Assembly: GCA_025462645.1 (NCBI GenBank)
Contig: JAOAPB010000024.1
Coordinates: 16,270 to 80,269, forward strand
Direction of reading: 5' to 3'
Length of the DNA stretch: 64,000 bases
Origin: Edaphobacter sp.
GTDB lineage: Bacteria; Acidobacteriota; Terriglobia; Terriglobales; Acidobacteriaceae
Shown here: positions 1-8,378 of the stretch, in pieces
How positions within the stretch are numbered: the stretch's first letter is position 1
Layout: the number at the start of each line of letters is the position of its first letter
The notes under the pieces: generated by a model
What the model was told of the DNA's origin: nothing
What the model saw: only the letters and a program-made list of their open reading frames with translations
Database searches by the model: none
Position numbers and translations under genes: made by a program

Positions 1-1164
1 AACTCGTTTACTCTCGCCACAGGCAATTATCCGCTCGCAACATCTTTCAGCTACAGCGGGAATACCACCAACCCTGCTAATCTCAATTTCTCTAACCCTA
101 CAGGCGGACAATCTTCAACTGTCTGCGTACCTGGAACTGTAGGGTGCTATACCAGCGTATTCACTGACAACTATTACCTGCCAACTCCGCGGCTGTATCA
201 ATGGAACTTGGATACCGGGGTCGAATTGTGGCAGAACGCCGCGTTCGAGCTTCAATACCTGGGATCTCGCGGTTTGTTCTTCGATAGGTCCTTCTATCCC
301 AATCAGCCGCTGCCTGGGGCGGGATCGATCAATACCCGGCGCCCGAATCAGCTCTTTGGACAAGTTCGCCAGATTCAGAACGACAGCTTCTCGACTTATC
401 ACGGCCTGACTGCAATTCTGCGGCAACGTCTCATCCGCGGGTTTGACATGAATCTGGGTTATACGTGGTCGCATACGTTGGACAACTCTACCGATGCAAA
501 CGGAGGCGGGACAGCGATGGATCAAAGTAATCTCAAACGTGATTATGGCGATTCAAGCTGGGATATACGGAGTCGCTTCGTTGGAACTTTGAGTTATGCG
601 ATGCCTGCAATCCCCGGCTTTAGCCGTGTGACACGGGCGGCAATAGGTGGATGGCAGGCGAATGCTATCGTTACGATGCAGACCGGGATGCCATTCAACA
701 TCGGTATCAGCAGTGATCGCGCAAACGCTGGCAATCTCGGAACGCAGCGTCCAGACGGTATTCGCATCGGCACAAACAACTGTTCAAGGTCTACTGTGAT
801 CAGTGGCGGAGGCGCATCATGCATTAACGCCTCAACCTTCGGCCTGCCCGCCTTATACACTTATGGCAACCTGCATCGCAACGACCAACATGGTCCAGGA
901 TTCATCAACACTAATCTTTCTCTCTTCAAGAATTTTCCAGTGCATGAGAATGTGACTGCTCAATTTCGAATGGAAGCATTCAACGTGTTCAATCACGCAA
1001 ATCCAGGGAACCCTAACTCCATTCTTCCTGCGAGCTTCGATCCAGCGGCATCGAACTATGGGATCAGCGGATCCAATTTCGGTACGATCACGACAGTCCA
1101 GAACGCAAGCCAAAATGGTGGAGGGCAACGGCTATTGCAACTTGCAGGGAAAATTAATTTTTAG
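1..1164 (+). CDS. TonB-dependent receptor, Oar-like (3' part only)
   Basis: The reading frame is open from base 1, so the gene begins left of the window; about 387 C-terminal residues are present. The sequence is that of the beta-barrel half of the large Acidobacteriota TonB-dependent receptors: alternating aromatic strands, a segment reading TYHGLTAILRQRLIRGF, then NLGYTWSHTLDNS, a conserved GGWQANAIVTMQTGMPFNI turn near the end, and the closing FRMEAFNVFNHANPGNPN block before a final strand ending in F. Family members sit in the outer membrane and import oligosaccharides or other bulky ligands using TonB energy. The ligand cannot be read from this part. It probably belongs with the catabolic genes to its right, although the next gene points the other way. 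The same family appears complete at 16086 and 41226 on the other strand. Confidence 0.9.
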   Translation, partial: NSFTLATGNYPLATSFSYSGNTTNPANLNFSNPTGGQSSTVCVPGTVGCYTSVFTDNYYLPTPRLYQWNLDTGVELWQNAAFELQYLGSRGLFFDRSFYPNQPLPGAGSINTRRPNQLFGQVRQIQNDSFSTYHGLTAILRQRLIRGFDMNLGYTWSHTLDNSTDANGGGTAMDQSNLKRDYGDSSWDIRSRFVGTLSYAMPAIPGFSRVTRAAIGGWQANAIVTMQTGMPFNIGISSDRANAGNLGTQRPDGIRIGTNNCSRSTVISGGGASCINASTFGLPALYTYGNLHRNDQHGPGFINTNLSLFKNFPVHENVTAQFRMEAFNVFNHANPGNPNSILPASFDPAASNYGISGSNFGTITTVQNASQNGGGQRLLQLAGKINF

Positions 1165-1187
1165 TTCTCCAGATTCTGTAGATTGCG

Positions 1188-1224
1188 AAGGCCCCGAATG
1201 TTATTTCGCGGCCTGCTTGTTTTC
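1188..1224 (+). terminator. Probable rho-independent terminator after the TonB receptor
   Basis: An inverted repeat (arms 1188-1198 and 1204-1214, about nine of eleven pairs) lies 24 bases after the receptor stop codon and is followed by a T-rich stretch. It lies between two convergent genes. Confidence 0.45.
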
Positions 1225-1324
1225 AATTTAAGTGCCCGCCAACTTGAGGTCGGTTACACACTCGCCGAAGATGTACGACAAGAGCCGCCAGTGCCTGGAT
1301 CTACTCGTTCGGTAGGGTCAATTT

Positions 1325-2557
1325 TTACGTTAGAGAAGTGTCCAGCCCAGTTCGTTCAAGATCGAAGTAAGATCGAACGGTCAGAAAGAGGACGACTGCC
1401 GCGCTCATTGCCAGCCCACTTCCTATCTTCATCAAGCGTGCATTTGTAAAGGAATGATGAAGAAATCCAGTTAAGAAGATCGCCGCCCCCGCACCCAGGC
1501 CACCAGCAAGATTTAGCAGGCCAGTGGCAAGCCCAAAGTTTTTGTGAGCCACGATATCCGGCAGGGTGGCAAATACGTTTCCTGCTACGCATCCTGAAAA
1601 TATCCCAAATCCACATGCCGAGATCTCAAGTAGCGGCAGCGACGTTGCACCAAATATAGCTGCGGCAAAAGGCGCAGAGAGAAATAATCCGGTCGCAACG
1701 ATATTGAAACGACCATTCTTGTTCCGCCTGCTCGATTTATCACCGAGCAGTCCTCCGAGAAGCACGCCCACAGCGGAACTGGCTTGCAGATATAGGGTGG
1801 CGTCTAGGCCGCTTTGCGAAAGTGAGAGATGGAAGGTTTCGAAGATATGGTTTGGCAACCATGCATACAACATCCACAACATGGAACAGAATAAGAGGAA
1901 CGCCGTACATAAAGCGATGTAGCACCGCGATCGGAAGAGATCGCGCGCCACTCCCTGTCCTCTCGAGACGCTGGCTGTTTGAAAATTACGAAACTGCGTC
2001 CCAAGGAATCCCGCATAGAGGATACCGACGATCGCTATAAAACCGAATCCCCATCTCCAATTAAAGCGCTCTGCCGCCCATCCACCATACCAGGCTCCGA
2101 GGGTGATACCGGTGAACTGGGCAAATCCATGCACCGATAAGGCTCGGGATCGTGTGGGGCCTGGATGCGCCGTCGTAATCATCCCAATGGCGGCTGGCAC
2201 ATATAAAGATTCCGAAAAGCCCATGATGACTCGCCAACACAGAAATTGCACTGCAGTGTGGCTAAGGGATGTTCCAAGCGTTGCAGTACTCCACATCACG
2301 ACGGCGGCAATCACCAAGCGCTGTCGCGGCCAGATGTCAGAAAGACGTCCAGCCAGAGGCATGCAAAGAGAATAGGTCCAGGTAAACAGACTGCCGGCAA
2401 GCCCCAGCTGAAGATTGGTGAAGCCTAAATCATGACGGAGCAATGGAAAGATTGTGAAGACAATCTGTCGATCCATATAGTTAAGAACAAAAGCCAACGA
2501 CAGAAGTAACAGCACTCTCCAAGGGTCGTCGAACTTTGAGTCTCTTACTTCCATCAT
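1325..2557 (-). CDS. MFS transporter
   Basis: A major facilitator superfamily permease of about 410 residues with twelve predicted membrane segments. The N-terminal part carries NYMDRQIVFTIFPLL in helix 1 and the loop 2-3 signature region GRLSDIWPRQR, as in the sialate/hexuronate (anion:cation symporter) and Spinster-type branches. I chose the ATG at 2557 (or the one directly after it, 2554) because the longer frame would need a TTG at 2605. A substrate such as a sugar acid is plausible for this branch and fits the neighbouring oxidoreductases, but nothing in the sequence fixes it. Downstream of it is the convergent end of the TonB receptor; upstream, in the same direction, is the DUF2961 protein, 72 bases away, so the two may be cotranscribed. 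Confidence 0.88.
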   Translation of the reverse strand: MMEVRDSKFDDPWRVLLLLSLAFVLNYMDRQIVFTIFPLLRHDLGFTNLQLGLAGSLFTWTYSLCMPLAGRLSDIWPRQRLVIAAVVMWSTATLGTSLSHTAVQFLCWRVIMGFSESLYVPAAIGMITTAHPGPTRSRALSVHGFAQFTGITLGAWYGGWAAERFNWRWGFGFIAIVGILYAGFLGTQFRNFQTASVSRGQGVARDLFRSRCYIALCTAFLLFCSMLWMLYAWLPNHIFETFHLSLSQSGLDATLYLQASSAVGVLLGGLLGDKSSRRNKNGRFNIVATGLFLSAPFAAAIFGATSLPLLEISACGFGIFSGCVAGNVFATLPDIVAHKNFGLATGLLNLAGGLGAGAAIFLTGFLHHSFTNARLMKIGSGLAMSAAVVLFLTVRSYFDLERTGLDTSLT

Positions 2558-2629
2558 GAGATATATTCTCAGCGCAACTTGTTCCCTAAAAGGGACGGTA
2601 TACAATTTCGACCACGCGAATGGACGAAA

Positions 2630-4822
2630 TTACGATGTCCGCGGGACAACGAAGCAGTATGCCGTGTATTTGATTTCGCTCCATGCCTGCTCGCCTAGTG
2701 GAAAGCCGGGATACAGTGGCCTATTCACAGGCGTAAATTTGACACGCACCCAAATCTCCCTCCTGCCCTTGGTCAATGAGCGGGGCAGTAGAAATTCATC
2801 ATCCCGAAAACGGCGGTTCGAGGTCCTTACTTCATGCTCCGCTGCACCTAGTTCTTCTTTCGGATTTGAATATATGGACGTATTCGAGCCCGCTAAATAC
2901 CAGATACCGGCAAATCTCCATTTCGCCCCGTGCTGGTTGGTCACATAAATTTCAGCTCTCTGGTTGGGAAATTTGTAGTCAAGCTTCCGACGAAGCAAAA
3001 CGCCAATGTTGTCGCGGTGGAGGCGAAGCTTGAATTCTGAGATCCCTTTCATTGTTCGTCCATGATCGGTCTCAGGCGGATATACCTCTTTACCGTTAAG
3101 GGTATCGACTCCCCACTCATAACGAGAAGTGATCGCGTATGGGTCTGACGACTCTGCAGACAGGTAGTTATGCGCCCGCTCCGACTCTGTATCACCAACC
3201 TGAAGTAGATCGGTCTGTACAAGCGACGGTGACGGAAGACCATACCAATAAGTTACGGTCTCGTAGTGCTGGCCAGAGTCATTCGCTCCTCCATGCTCCA
3301 AACGGATTAAGGCATTCTTGCCAAATGGCATTAGATCGGCGAGTAGAAAACGATACGCGGATTCGATTTTGTCCTCATCGCTAACAGCTGTCTTTACGCT
3401 GCGTGCCCCAACCGGGTGACCTGCAAAAGGCAGGCTCATGTTCAAGCCTCCCCAATAGTCACCCCCACCGCCCCATTCCTCTGTTCCGGTTCCCTGGGCT
3501 TGGGGTGTAAGGCTGTCGTCAAAGAAGAATCGGGGATCTCCTTCAAGAGTGCCTAGATTCGCATCATGCGAAAAGATGAATGAATTACCGACAAGGTGAC
3601 CAGACCAATCACCACCACTTTCGATCTCACGGGTATCGAGAAGAACCATATCCTCGCCAGGTACTGGACAAAGAAAATCTCTATATGTGGCGTGAAAATA
3701 GGAAGTCTGGCTAAAAGATTTGCGCTCTGGCGTATAGCGCACACTCGACTCGATTCCCTCGATCGCATGTCCCGCGCTCACCAGCTCAATTCGCGCCGAT
3801 CGGGAGAATGGCATCGGGAAATAGCATGAGAGATAGACTCTATCTCCTGTAAATCGAATATTAACTGGAAATGCTTTTACTAGGAATGTCCGATTGTCAC
3901 GGTTGTACAGTGTGCCCGCACCATAAAAGAGAGCGATAGGTGCGTCAATCGACGGATCCTTTCTGCCATCCCAGGTGATGCGAAGGCGAACATTCTTAAA
4001 CTCCGTGGCTTGATTTCGAGGAATAGAGAACTCAAGCGCTCGAATTGTTGCGTTCCCTCTCAATCCTGCGACCGCAACTGAGCCCCCTGCGGGCAAATCG
4101 AAGCTCTTAGTAGTCCGCTCAATGCCGGCCTTGGGTGCAATATCACTGCCTGCTCTATCGATGAGATCAAGAACACGTTGATCAGGAATGTTGTTCTCAT
4201 CCCAGCTTCGCAACGGGTGCGTGAGTCGCACACCGGGTACGAACTTGTCAAAGATGTAATAACCCGTTCCATAGTGTGTTCGCGTGTAAGCCATCTGAAA
4301 GCTTTTTTCAAACGGGATCGGGGTCCAGATCAGATCTGCACCCTTTGTCGATGCCCACGTCAGGTTAAGGGGCGCGGGAAACGGCGGCAATGGTTGAAAA
4401 CGTGAACCCTCGATTGGATGTAGGGGATCACGCGAGCTCTCTTCTTGTATCAGGTGATCTCTACCGTCTACTACGTAGTGCCAAGGGCTACCGTGCCAAT
4501 GGTTGTAGCGGCTGAACACCAAAACGCCTGGCCCCTCTATATCGAGAGTCACATTGAAATCTGTGGAACGTTGATAAAGAAAATGAGAGGCATCGACACC
4601 TTCATTTCCACCTGTTCGATCATAAGTACTGCGCATATATGCGCGCATCCCTATCCTCTGTTGGGCCCATTGCTCCCACAGGAGGTATGCGTCGAGGCCG
4701 ACGGGTATAGAAGGCATCTTCGCAGTCAAATCATGACTACGATTGGCCTGAGCCGGAAGCAGAAGGCTTTGAATACACCACGTAAGAGCCACACTCATGA
4801 CAAACAAGGATTTTCTAATCAT
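2630..4822 (-). CDS. Secreted DUF2961 (GH172-like) protein, long form
   Basis: A 730-residue protein with a signal peptide (MIRKSLFVMSVALTW, then a hydrophobic core and PAQA). The middle contains the DUF2961 signature GTGTEEWGGGGDYWGGLN, and before it the paired jelly-roll features of the family (GNATIRALEFSIPRN, LRITWDGRKDPSIDAPIALF). DUF2961 became family GH172, with characterised alpha-D-fructofuranosidase and exo-D-arabinofuranosidase members. This protein is nearly twice the length of the compact family member at 30929 and keeps a further beta-rich C-terminal part. The start follows a good GAAGG ribosome site. It is likely a periplasmic or surface glycosidase. Exact substrate unknown; family assignment is firm, enzymatic activity inferred. 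Confidence 0.85.
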   Translation of the reverse strand: MIRKSLFVMSVALTWCIQSLLLPAQANRSHDLTAKMPSIPVGLDAYLLWEQWAQQRIGMRAYMRSTYDRTGGNEGVDASHFLYQRSTDFNVTLDIEGPGVLVFSRYNHWHGSPWHYVVDGRDHLIQEESSRDPLHPIEGSRFQPLPPFPAPLNLTWASTKGADLIWTPIPFEKSFQMAYTRTHYGTGYYIFDKFVPGVRLTHPLRSWDENNIPDQRVLDLIDRAGSDIAPKAGIERTTKSFDLPAGGSVAVAGLRGNATIRALEFSIPRNQATEFKNVRLRITWDGRKDPSIDAPIALFYGAGTLYNRDNRTFLVKAFPVNIRFTGDRVYLSCYFPMPFSRSARIELVSAGHAIEGIESSVRYTPERKSFSQTSYFHATYRDFLCPVPGEDMVLLDTREIESGGDWSGHLVGNSFIFSHDANLGTLEGDPRFFFDDSLTPQAQGTGTEEWGGGGDYWGGLNMSLPFAGHPVGARSVKTAVSDEDKIESAYRFLLADLMPFGKNALIRLEHGGANDSGQHYETVTYWYGLPSPSLVQTDLLQVGDTESERAHNYLSAESSDPYAITSRYEWGVDTLNGKEVYPPETDHGRTMKGISEFKLRLHRDNIGVLLRRKLDYKFPNQRAEIYVTNQHGAKWRFAGIWYLAGSNTSIYSNPKEELGAAEHEVRTSNRRFRDDEFLLPRSLTKGRREIWVRVKFTPVNRPLYPGFPLGEQAWSEIKYTAYCFVVPRTS

Positions 4823-5055
4823 TTGCCTTCTCTGAGGTGACGAACAACCTACTTAACTACGATCACCGTAGCATTCTTGCCGGCAAGGCTAACGGAGCAT
4901 TCTAGAGTTAGCGCTCGAAAACGTTCAGCCCCATGGACGTTGATTCACGTTAAGCAGCACACGGCTAGCCAATTATGAGTTCAATCATGCACCCTTACTT
5001 GTGAGGCAAGGTCTATAGGGAAGTCTCAAATATGACTTGAGAGAAGGTCAGAACA

Positions 5056-5820
5056 ATGCGTTTGAAAGGAAAGCGTGCAGTCATTACAGGAACAGCAACA
5101 GGGATCGGTCGCGAGACCGCTCTTCTGTTTGCACGTGAGGGTGCTGAGGTTCTGGCTGTGGATCGCGACGAAGTCAATAACCTCACTACGGCCCAACTAA
5201 TACGTACAGCCGGATACAGCTGTGAGTCTTTTACTGCGGACATCAGCCAGGAAGATGCAGTCGTGCATTTGTTCAGGAATATAGGAACAGTCAATATTCT
5301 AGTCAACAATGCCGCGTCGGTTCACGGTGACGGTTTTTTGACTGATCTCTCAGCCCAGGCCTGGGACAATGTCTTGAGACTATGTCTGAGTAGTGTATTT
5401 CTTTGCTCTCGTGAAGCAGTTAAACAAATGATGCGTCAAGGCTCAGGAACGATCATAAACCTTAGCTCCGCAAATGCATCCGTCGGCATCAATTTAGCGG
5501 CCTACACCGCTTCGAAAGGTGGTATTGAATCTCTGACAAGACTTACCGCAGCACACTATGCGCGATTTGGTGTCAGAGCAAACGCGATCAGTCCGGGCAC
5601 TATTATGAGCGAAAACTCCGCACAGTTTTATCATGAAAGACGGGACATCGCTGCTGACCTAAGAAGCTTATATCCGGGAAATGAGTTCGGCGACGTTCGC
5701 GACATTGCAGCAACCGTCTTGTTTCTAGCTACAGACGAGGCCAGGTTTATAAACGGTGCGATCGTACCCGTAGACGGCGGATTGACCTCCACTCGTCGGC
5801 TGCACTCAGTTGCTCCTTGA
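5056..5820 (+). CDS. SDR family oxidoreductase
   Basis: A 254-residue classical short-chain dehydrogenase/reductase. It has the Rossmann glycine motif TGTATGIG near residue 11, an acidic residue ending strand 2 (VDRD, favouring NAD+), NNAA near residue 87, a catalytic Ser in LSSANAS, and YTASKGG for the catalytic Tyr and Lys, then a C-terminal VDGG. The start has a clear GAAGG site nine bases upstream. Transcribed towards a convergent RidA gene. Classical SDRs of this length oxidise or reduce sugars, polyols or hydroxy acids; the substrate is not readable here. Two further SDR genes lie at 10498 and 21858. Confidence 0.9.
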   Translation: MRLKGKRAVITGTATGIGRETALLFAREGAEVLAVDRDEVNNLTTAQLIRTAGYSCESFTADISQEDAVVHLFRNIGTVNILVNNAASVHGDGFLTDLSAQAWDNVLRLCLSSVFLCSREAVKQMMRQGSGTIINLSSANASVGINLAAYTASKGGIESLTRLTAAHYARFGVRANAISPGTIMSENSAQFYHERRDIAADLRSLYPGNEFGDVRDIAATVLFLATDEARFINGAIVPVDGGLTSTRRLHSVAP

Positions 5821-5844
5821 ATATTTCCACCAGGTTCCCTAGCT

Positions 5845-6210
5845 CTAAGGGAGTTCCGCCACAATCGCTGCCTCTACGAGCATGCCTGTCTGCAAATCAA
5901 CACCATAGGCCCGCCGATTTGGGGGATGGCTTCCAAAGTATTCACGATATATTGCATTCACCTCAGCAATATCTCGCACCACGTCCTGCAGGTAGAGCCG
6001 CACAGAGACAACCGCTGTGCGATCTACGCCTGCTTCCTTGAGTAGCTCGTCATACTGCCGGAAGATCTCCCGCATCTCGGCACCCGCGCCCCCCGCTACC
6101 GGCGCGTTAGCTCCCGAGGGTATCCCGGTAAGAAGGGCCTCCATCACAGGGCCATTGTGAATGACAGCTGCACTAAACGGAAATGTTTCACTCGTACGAA
6201 GGAATTTCAT
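5845..6210 (-). CDS. RidA (YjgF/YER057c/UK114) family enamine/imine deaminase
   Basis: About 121 residues from the ATG at 6210; the frame is open further upstream, but the family usually starts with a few residues before the first strand, as in MKFLRTSETFPFS here. The features are the first strand, a long helix EMREIFRQYDELLKEAG, the VVSVRLYLQDV strand and the closing GMLVEAAIVAELP, where the Glu near the end is the usual substrate-pocket residue. RidA proteins hydrolyse reactive enamines and imines made by dehydratases and deaminases. Adjacent to a creatininase-family amidohydrolase and an enolase-superfamily enzyme, so it may deal with a nitrogen-containing intermediate of their pathway. 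The usual pocket Arg is present in VRLYLQD. Confidence 0.85.
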   Translation of the reverse strand: MKFLRTSETFPFSAAVIHNGPVMEALLTGIPSGANAPVAGGAGAEMREIFRQYDELLKEAGVDRTAVVSVRLYLQDVVRDIAEVNAIYREYFGSHPPNRRAYGVDLQTGMLVEAAIVAELP

Positions 6211-6453
6211 ATTTATAGAGGGTATACAAATGCTGAACGGATTGGCGCACGCCGAGACGAGTAGCAACGAGAAATCGTCCAGCATTATGATCGTTCAGCC
6301 TTATTCAAGGCCTCTCTCGCCGAGGGGGCTGAAGGTTTTTGTTCATTTGAGTGGACGGCTATACTAGCTCTTTGCTGCTGAAGAGCATTCTATAAATGAG
6401 TAGGAAACGACGATCAGTGATCTTATTTTCGACTGTCGTGAAGAGGACGGAAC

Positions 6454-7239
6454 ATGCTGCTTCAGAAGATGACTTGGCAGGAGATTGATTCGCTAGATCG
6501 GTCCACTGTCGTTGTGGCAACGTTTGGTGCGATGGAGCAACATGGAACTCACCTCCCGCTGGAGACTGATGCACTGATCGGGCAAGAGATCGCCCGCCGA
6601 CTAGACAACGCTTGCGATCAGCGCCTTCTTGTCTTGCCTACCCAATGGCTAGGTCTATCTCTACATCACATGAGTTTCAGCGGGACAATTACTACCTCGG
6701 TAGATACATATCTTGCCATGGCTTTTGAGATCCTCGGATCGATAGCACAGACAGGGTTTAGAAAGATTCTCGTTATCAACTCTCATGGAGGTAATGTTTC
6801 TGCTCTAGACCTTGCGCTGACCAAGTGCCGGGAGACGTATCCGAAGACCCGTATTGTCGGTGTGACTTATTGGAATGCTGCGGCCGCCCAACTTCGCGCA
6901 TTAAGAGAAAGTTCGATTGGCGGAATGGGACATGCCTGCGAACTGGAGACATCACTGGTGCTTGCGACAAGTCCAAAGCTCGTTCGGAGCGATCGACTCG
7001 GACCTGACGGACGCCAAGCTGTGTCTGAATTTGCGGGTAAAGATATGCTTCAAGGGGGTTCTATCACCATCTCGCGACATTTCTCCGAGATCAGCTGCAA
7101 TGGTGCCGTTGGAGATCCGCGTACAGCTTCCGCGGAAAAAGGGGAGCGCTTCTTTGAAGCGATCATAAGCCGCCTCGCAACATTGGTCAGTGAGATTGAA
7201 TCGGGCCGCATTGATGAATTTAGCCAAATTGGCGAATAG
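6454..7239 (+). CDS. Creatininase family protein
   Basis: A 261-residue protein of the creatininase fold. The metal ligands are visible: E28 and H30 in GAMEQHGTHLPLETD with D39, the second-shell NSHGGN motif, and the Glu in GHACELETSLVLA. The family hydrolyses cyclic amides or related C-N bonds (creatininine, formamides, and the precursor peptide in mycofactocin maturation). No mycofactocin genes are nearby, so a small-molecule amide is the likelier substrate. A GAGGA site lies eight bases before the ATG. It is divergent from the RidA gene and convergent with the enolase-superfamily gene, only two bases apart. Function beyond the family is not determined. Confidence 0.87.
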   Translation: MLLQKMTWQEIDSLDRSTVVVATFGAMEQHGTHLPLETDALIGQEIARRLDNACDQRLLVLPTQWLGLSLHHMSFSGTITTSVDTYLAMAFEILGSIAQTGFRKILVINSHGGNVSALDLALTKCRETYPKTRIVGVTYWNAAAAQLRALRESSIGGMGHACELETSLVLATSPKLVRSDRLGPDGRQAVSEFAGKDMLQGGSITISRHFSEISCNGAVGDPRTASAEKGERFFEAIISRLATLVSEIESGRIDEFSQIGE

Positions 7240-7241
7240 TT

Positions 7242-8339
7242 CTATTCTCGTTTCTCTCGAATTTCGAGCCCTAGTCCATTTCCTTCTGGAAGCACCGCGC
7301 AACCATCTTCATAAGCAATTGGTCGCTGTGTCAGATGCTCAAGATAATAGAGAGGCCCGAGAATGTCATGGTCCACTGTAGTGGCAAGGTTAGGTACTGC
7401 GACCGCGAGATGTAGCATCGCGGCGGTACCGAGGTCCATTTCGAGATTGCTTCCTATCGTGCACTCAATTCCTGCGGACGATGCCATCTGCGCAATTTCC
7501 ATTGACCTTTGAATGCCGCCATTCTTCCCGGGATAGATACTGATGAAGTCGCAGGCGTCTGTGCGAATCGCTTCCAGCGCATCCTGCCGAGTAAAAACCG
7601 ATTCATCGAGCATGAGCGGAATATGCGTTCTTTGCCGTAGCCGGGAGCATCCGCGAAAATCTCCACGTCTCAATGGTTGTTCGATGGCGTTCACTTTCAG
7701 CCGCTCCAGGGCGGGAAGAGCTCGGACGGCGTCCGCCTCCGTCCAGCCAGAGTTCGCGTCAACAGCAAGACGAAAATCATCCCCCATCTCACTTCTAACC
7801 GCTTGCACTCGTGCGATATCCTCCTCGACAATCAAGCCAACCTTCACCTTTGCCGCTTTCAGGCCTAAATCTGCGGCGTGCATTGCGATCCGTACGGCTT
7901 CTTTGGGAGAGAATGCACCGATCGAGAATTTCAAGGGGATCTTTGATGAACGTCGAGAGCCTCCAAGAAGCATGTACACGGGCAGCCCCAGGATCTTTCC
8001 CTTAAGATCGAGAAGTGCCATCTCCAAGGCCGCTTTCGTAAATGGATTCCCTATCAGCATTCGATCCATGCGGTCCGAAAGCATATTCGACTGCAGTGGA
8101 TCGGCTCCAATCAGTAACTTTGCGAGTAACTGTTGGATAAGGGCGAGCGCCGTGCTCTGATTTTCACCACTCCAGCCAGGAGCGACTGTCGCTTCGCCAT
8201 AGCCGACCTGGCCTTCATCGGTATGGACAGTAATGGTGAGGTAGTGTGACTCGGGATGGGCACCTGCGGCACTGACGATTGCGAGCTTAGGGTTGACGAC
8301 GAGGGAAGTAGGAGTCGCGTTTACGGCAGTAATCTTCAT
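7242..8339 (-). CDS. Enolase superfamily enzyme, MLE subgroup
   Basis: About 365 residues from the ATG at 8339. The N-terminal capping domain is followed by the barrel with K164-x-K166 (AAKVKVG), metal ligands in DANSGW, IEQP and LDESV, and a second catalytic lysine in YPGKNGG, followed by GSNLEMDLG. Lysines on both faces define the muconate-lactonising-enzyme subgroup (cycloisomerases, o-succinylbenzoate synthase, dipeptide epimerases, cis-3-hydroxyproline dehydratase), not the mandelate racemase subgroup with a His-Asp dyad. It follows the Na+ symporter gene by 39 bases and is probably cotranscribed with it. An acid sugar dehydratase is therefore less likely than an amino-acid or peptide derivative enzyme. 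Annotation pipelines may label it mandelate racemase/muconate lactonizing enzyme. Confidence 0.9.
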   Translation of the reverse strand: MKITAVNATPTSLVVNPKLAIVSAAGAHPESHYLTITVHTDEGQVGYGEATVAPGWSGENQSTALALIQQLLAKLLIGADPLQSNMLSDRMDRMLIGNPFTKAALEMALLDLKGKILGLPVYMLLGGSRRSSKIPLKFSIGAFSPKEAVRIAMHAADLGLKAAKVKVGLIVEEDIARVQAVRSEMGDDFRLAVDANSGWTEADAVRALPALERLKVNAIEQPLRRGDFRGCSRLRQRTHIPLMLDESVFTRQDALEAIRTDACDFISIYPGKNGGIQRSMEIAQMASSAGIECTIGSNLEMDLGTAAMLHLAVAVPNLATTVDHDILGPLYYLEHLTQRPIAYEDGCAVLPEGNGLGLEIREKRE

Positions 8340-8378
8340 AGAATGTGCATACCCTTTCAAACGAAACAGAGAAAATGA

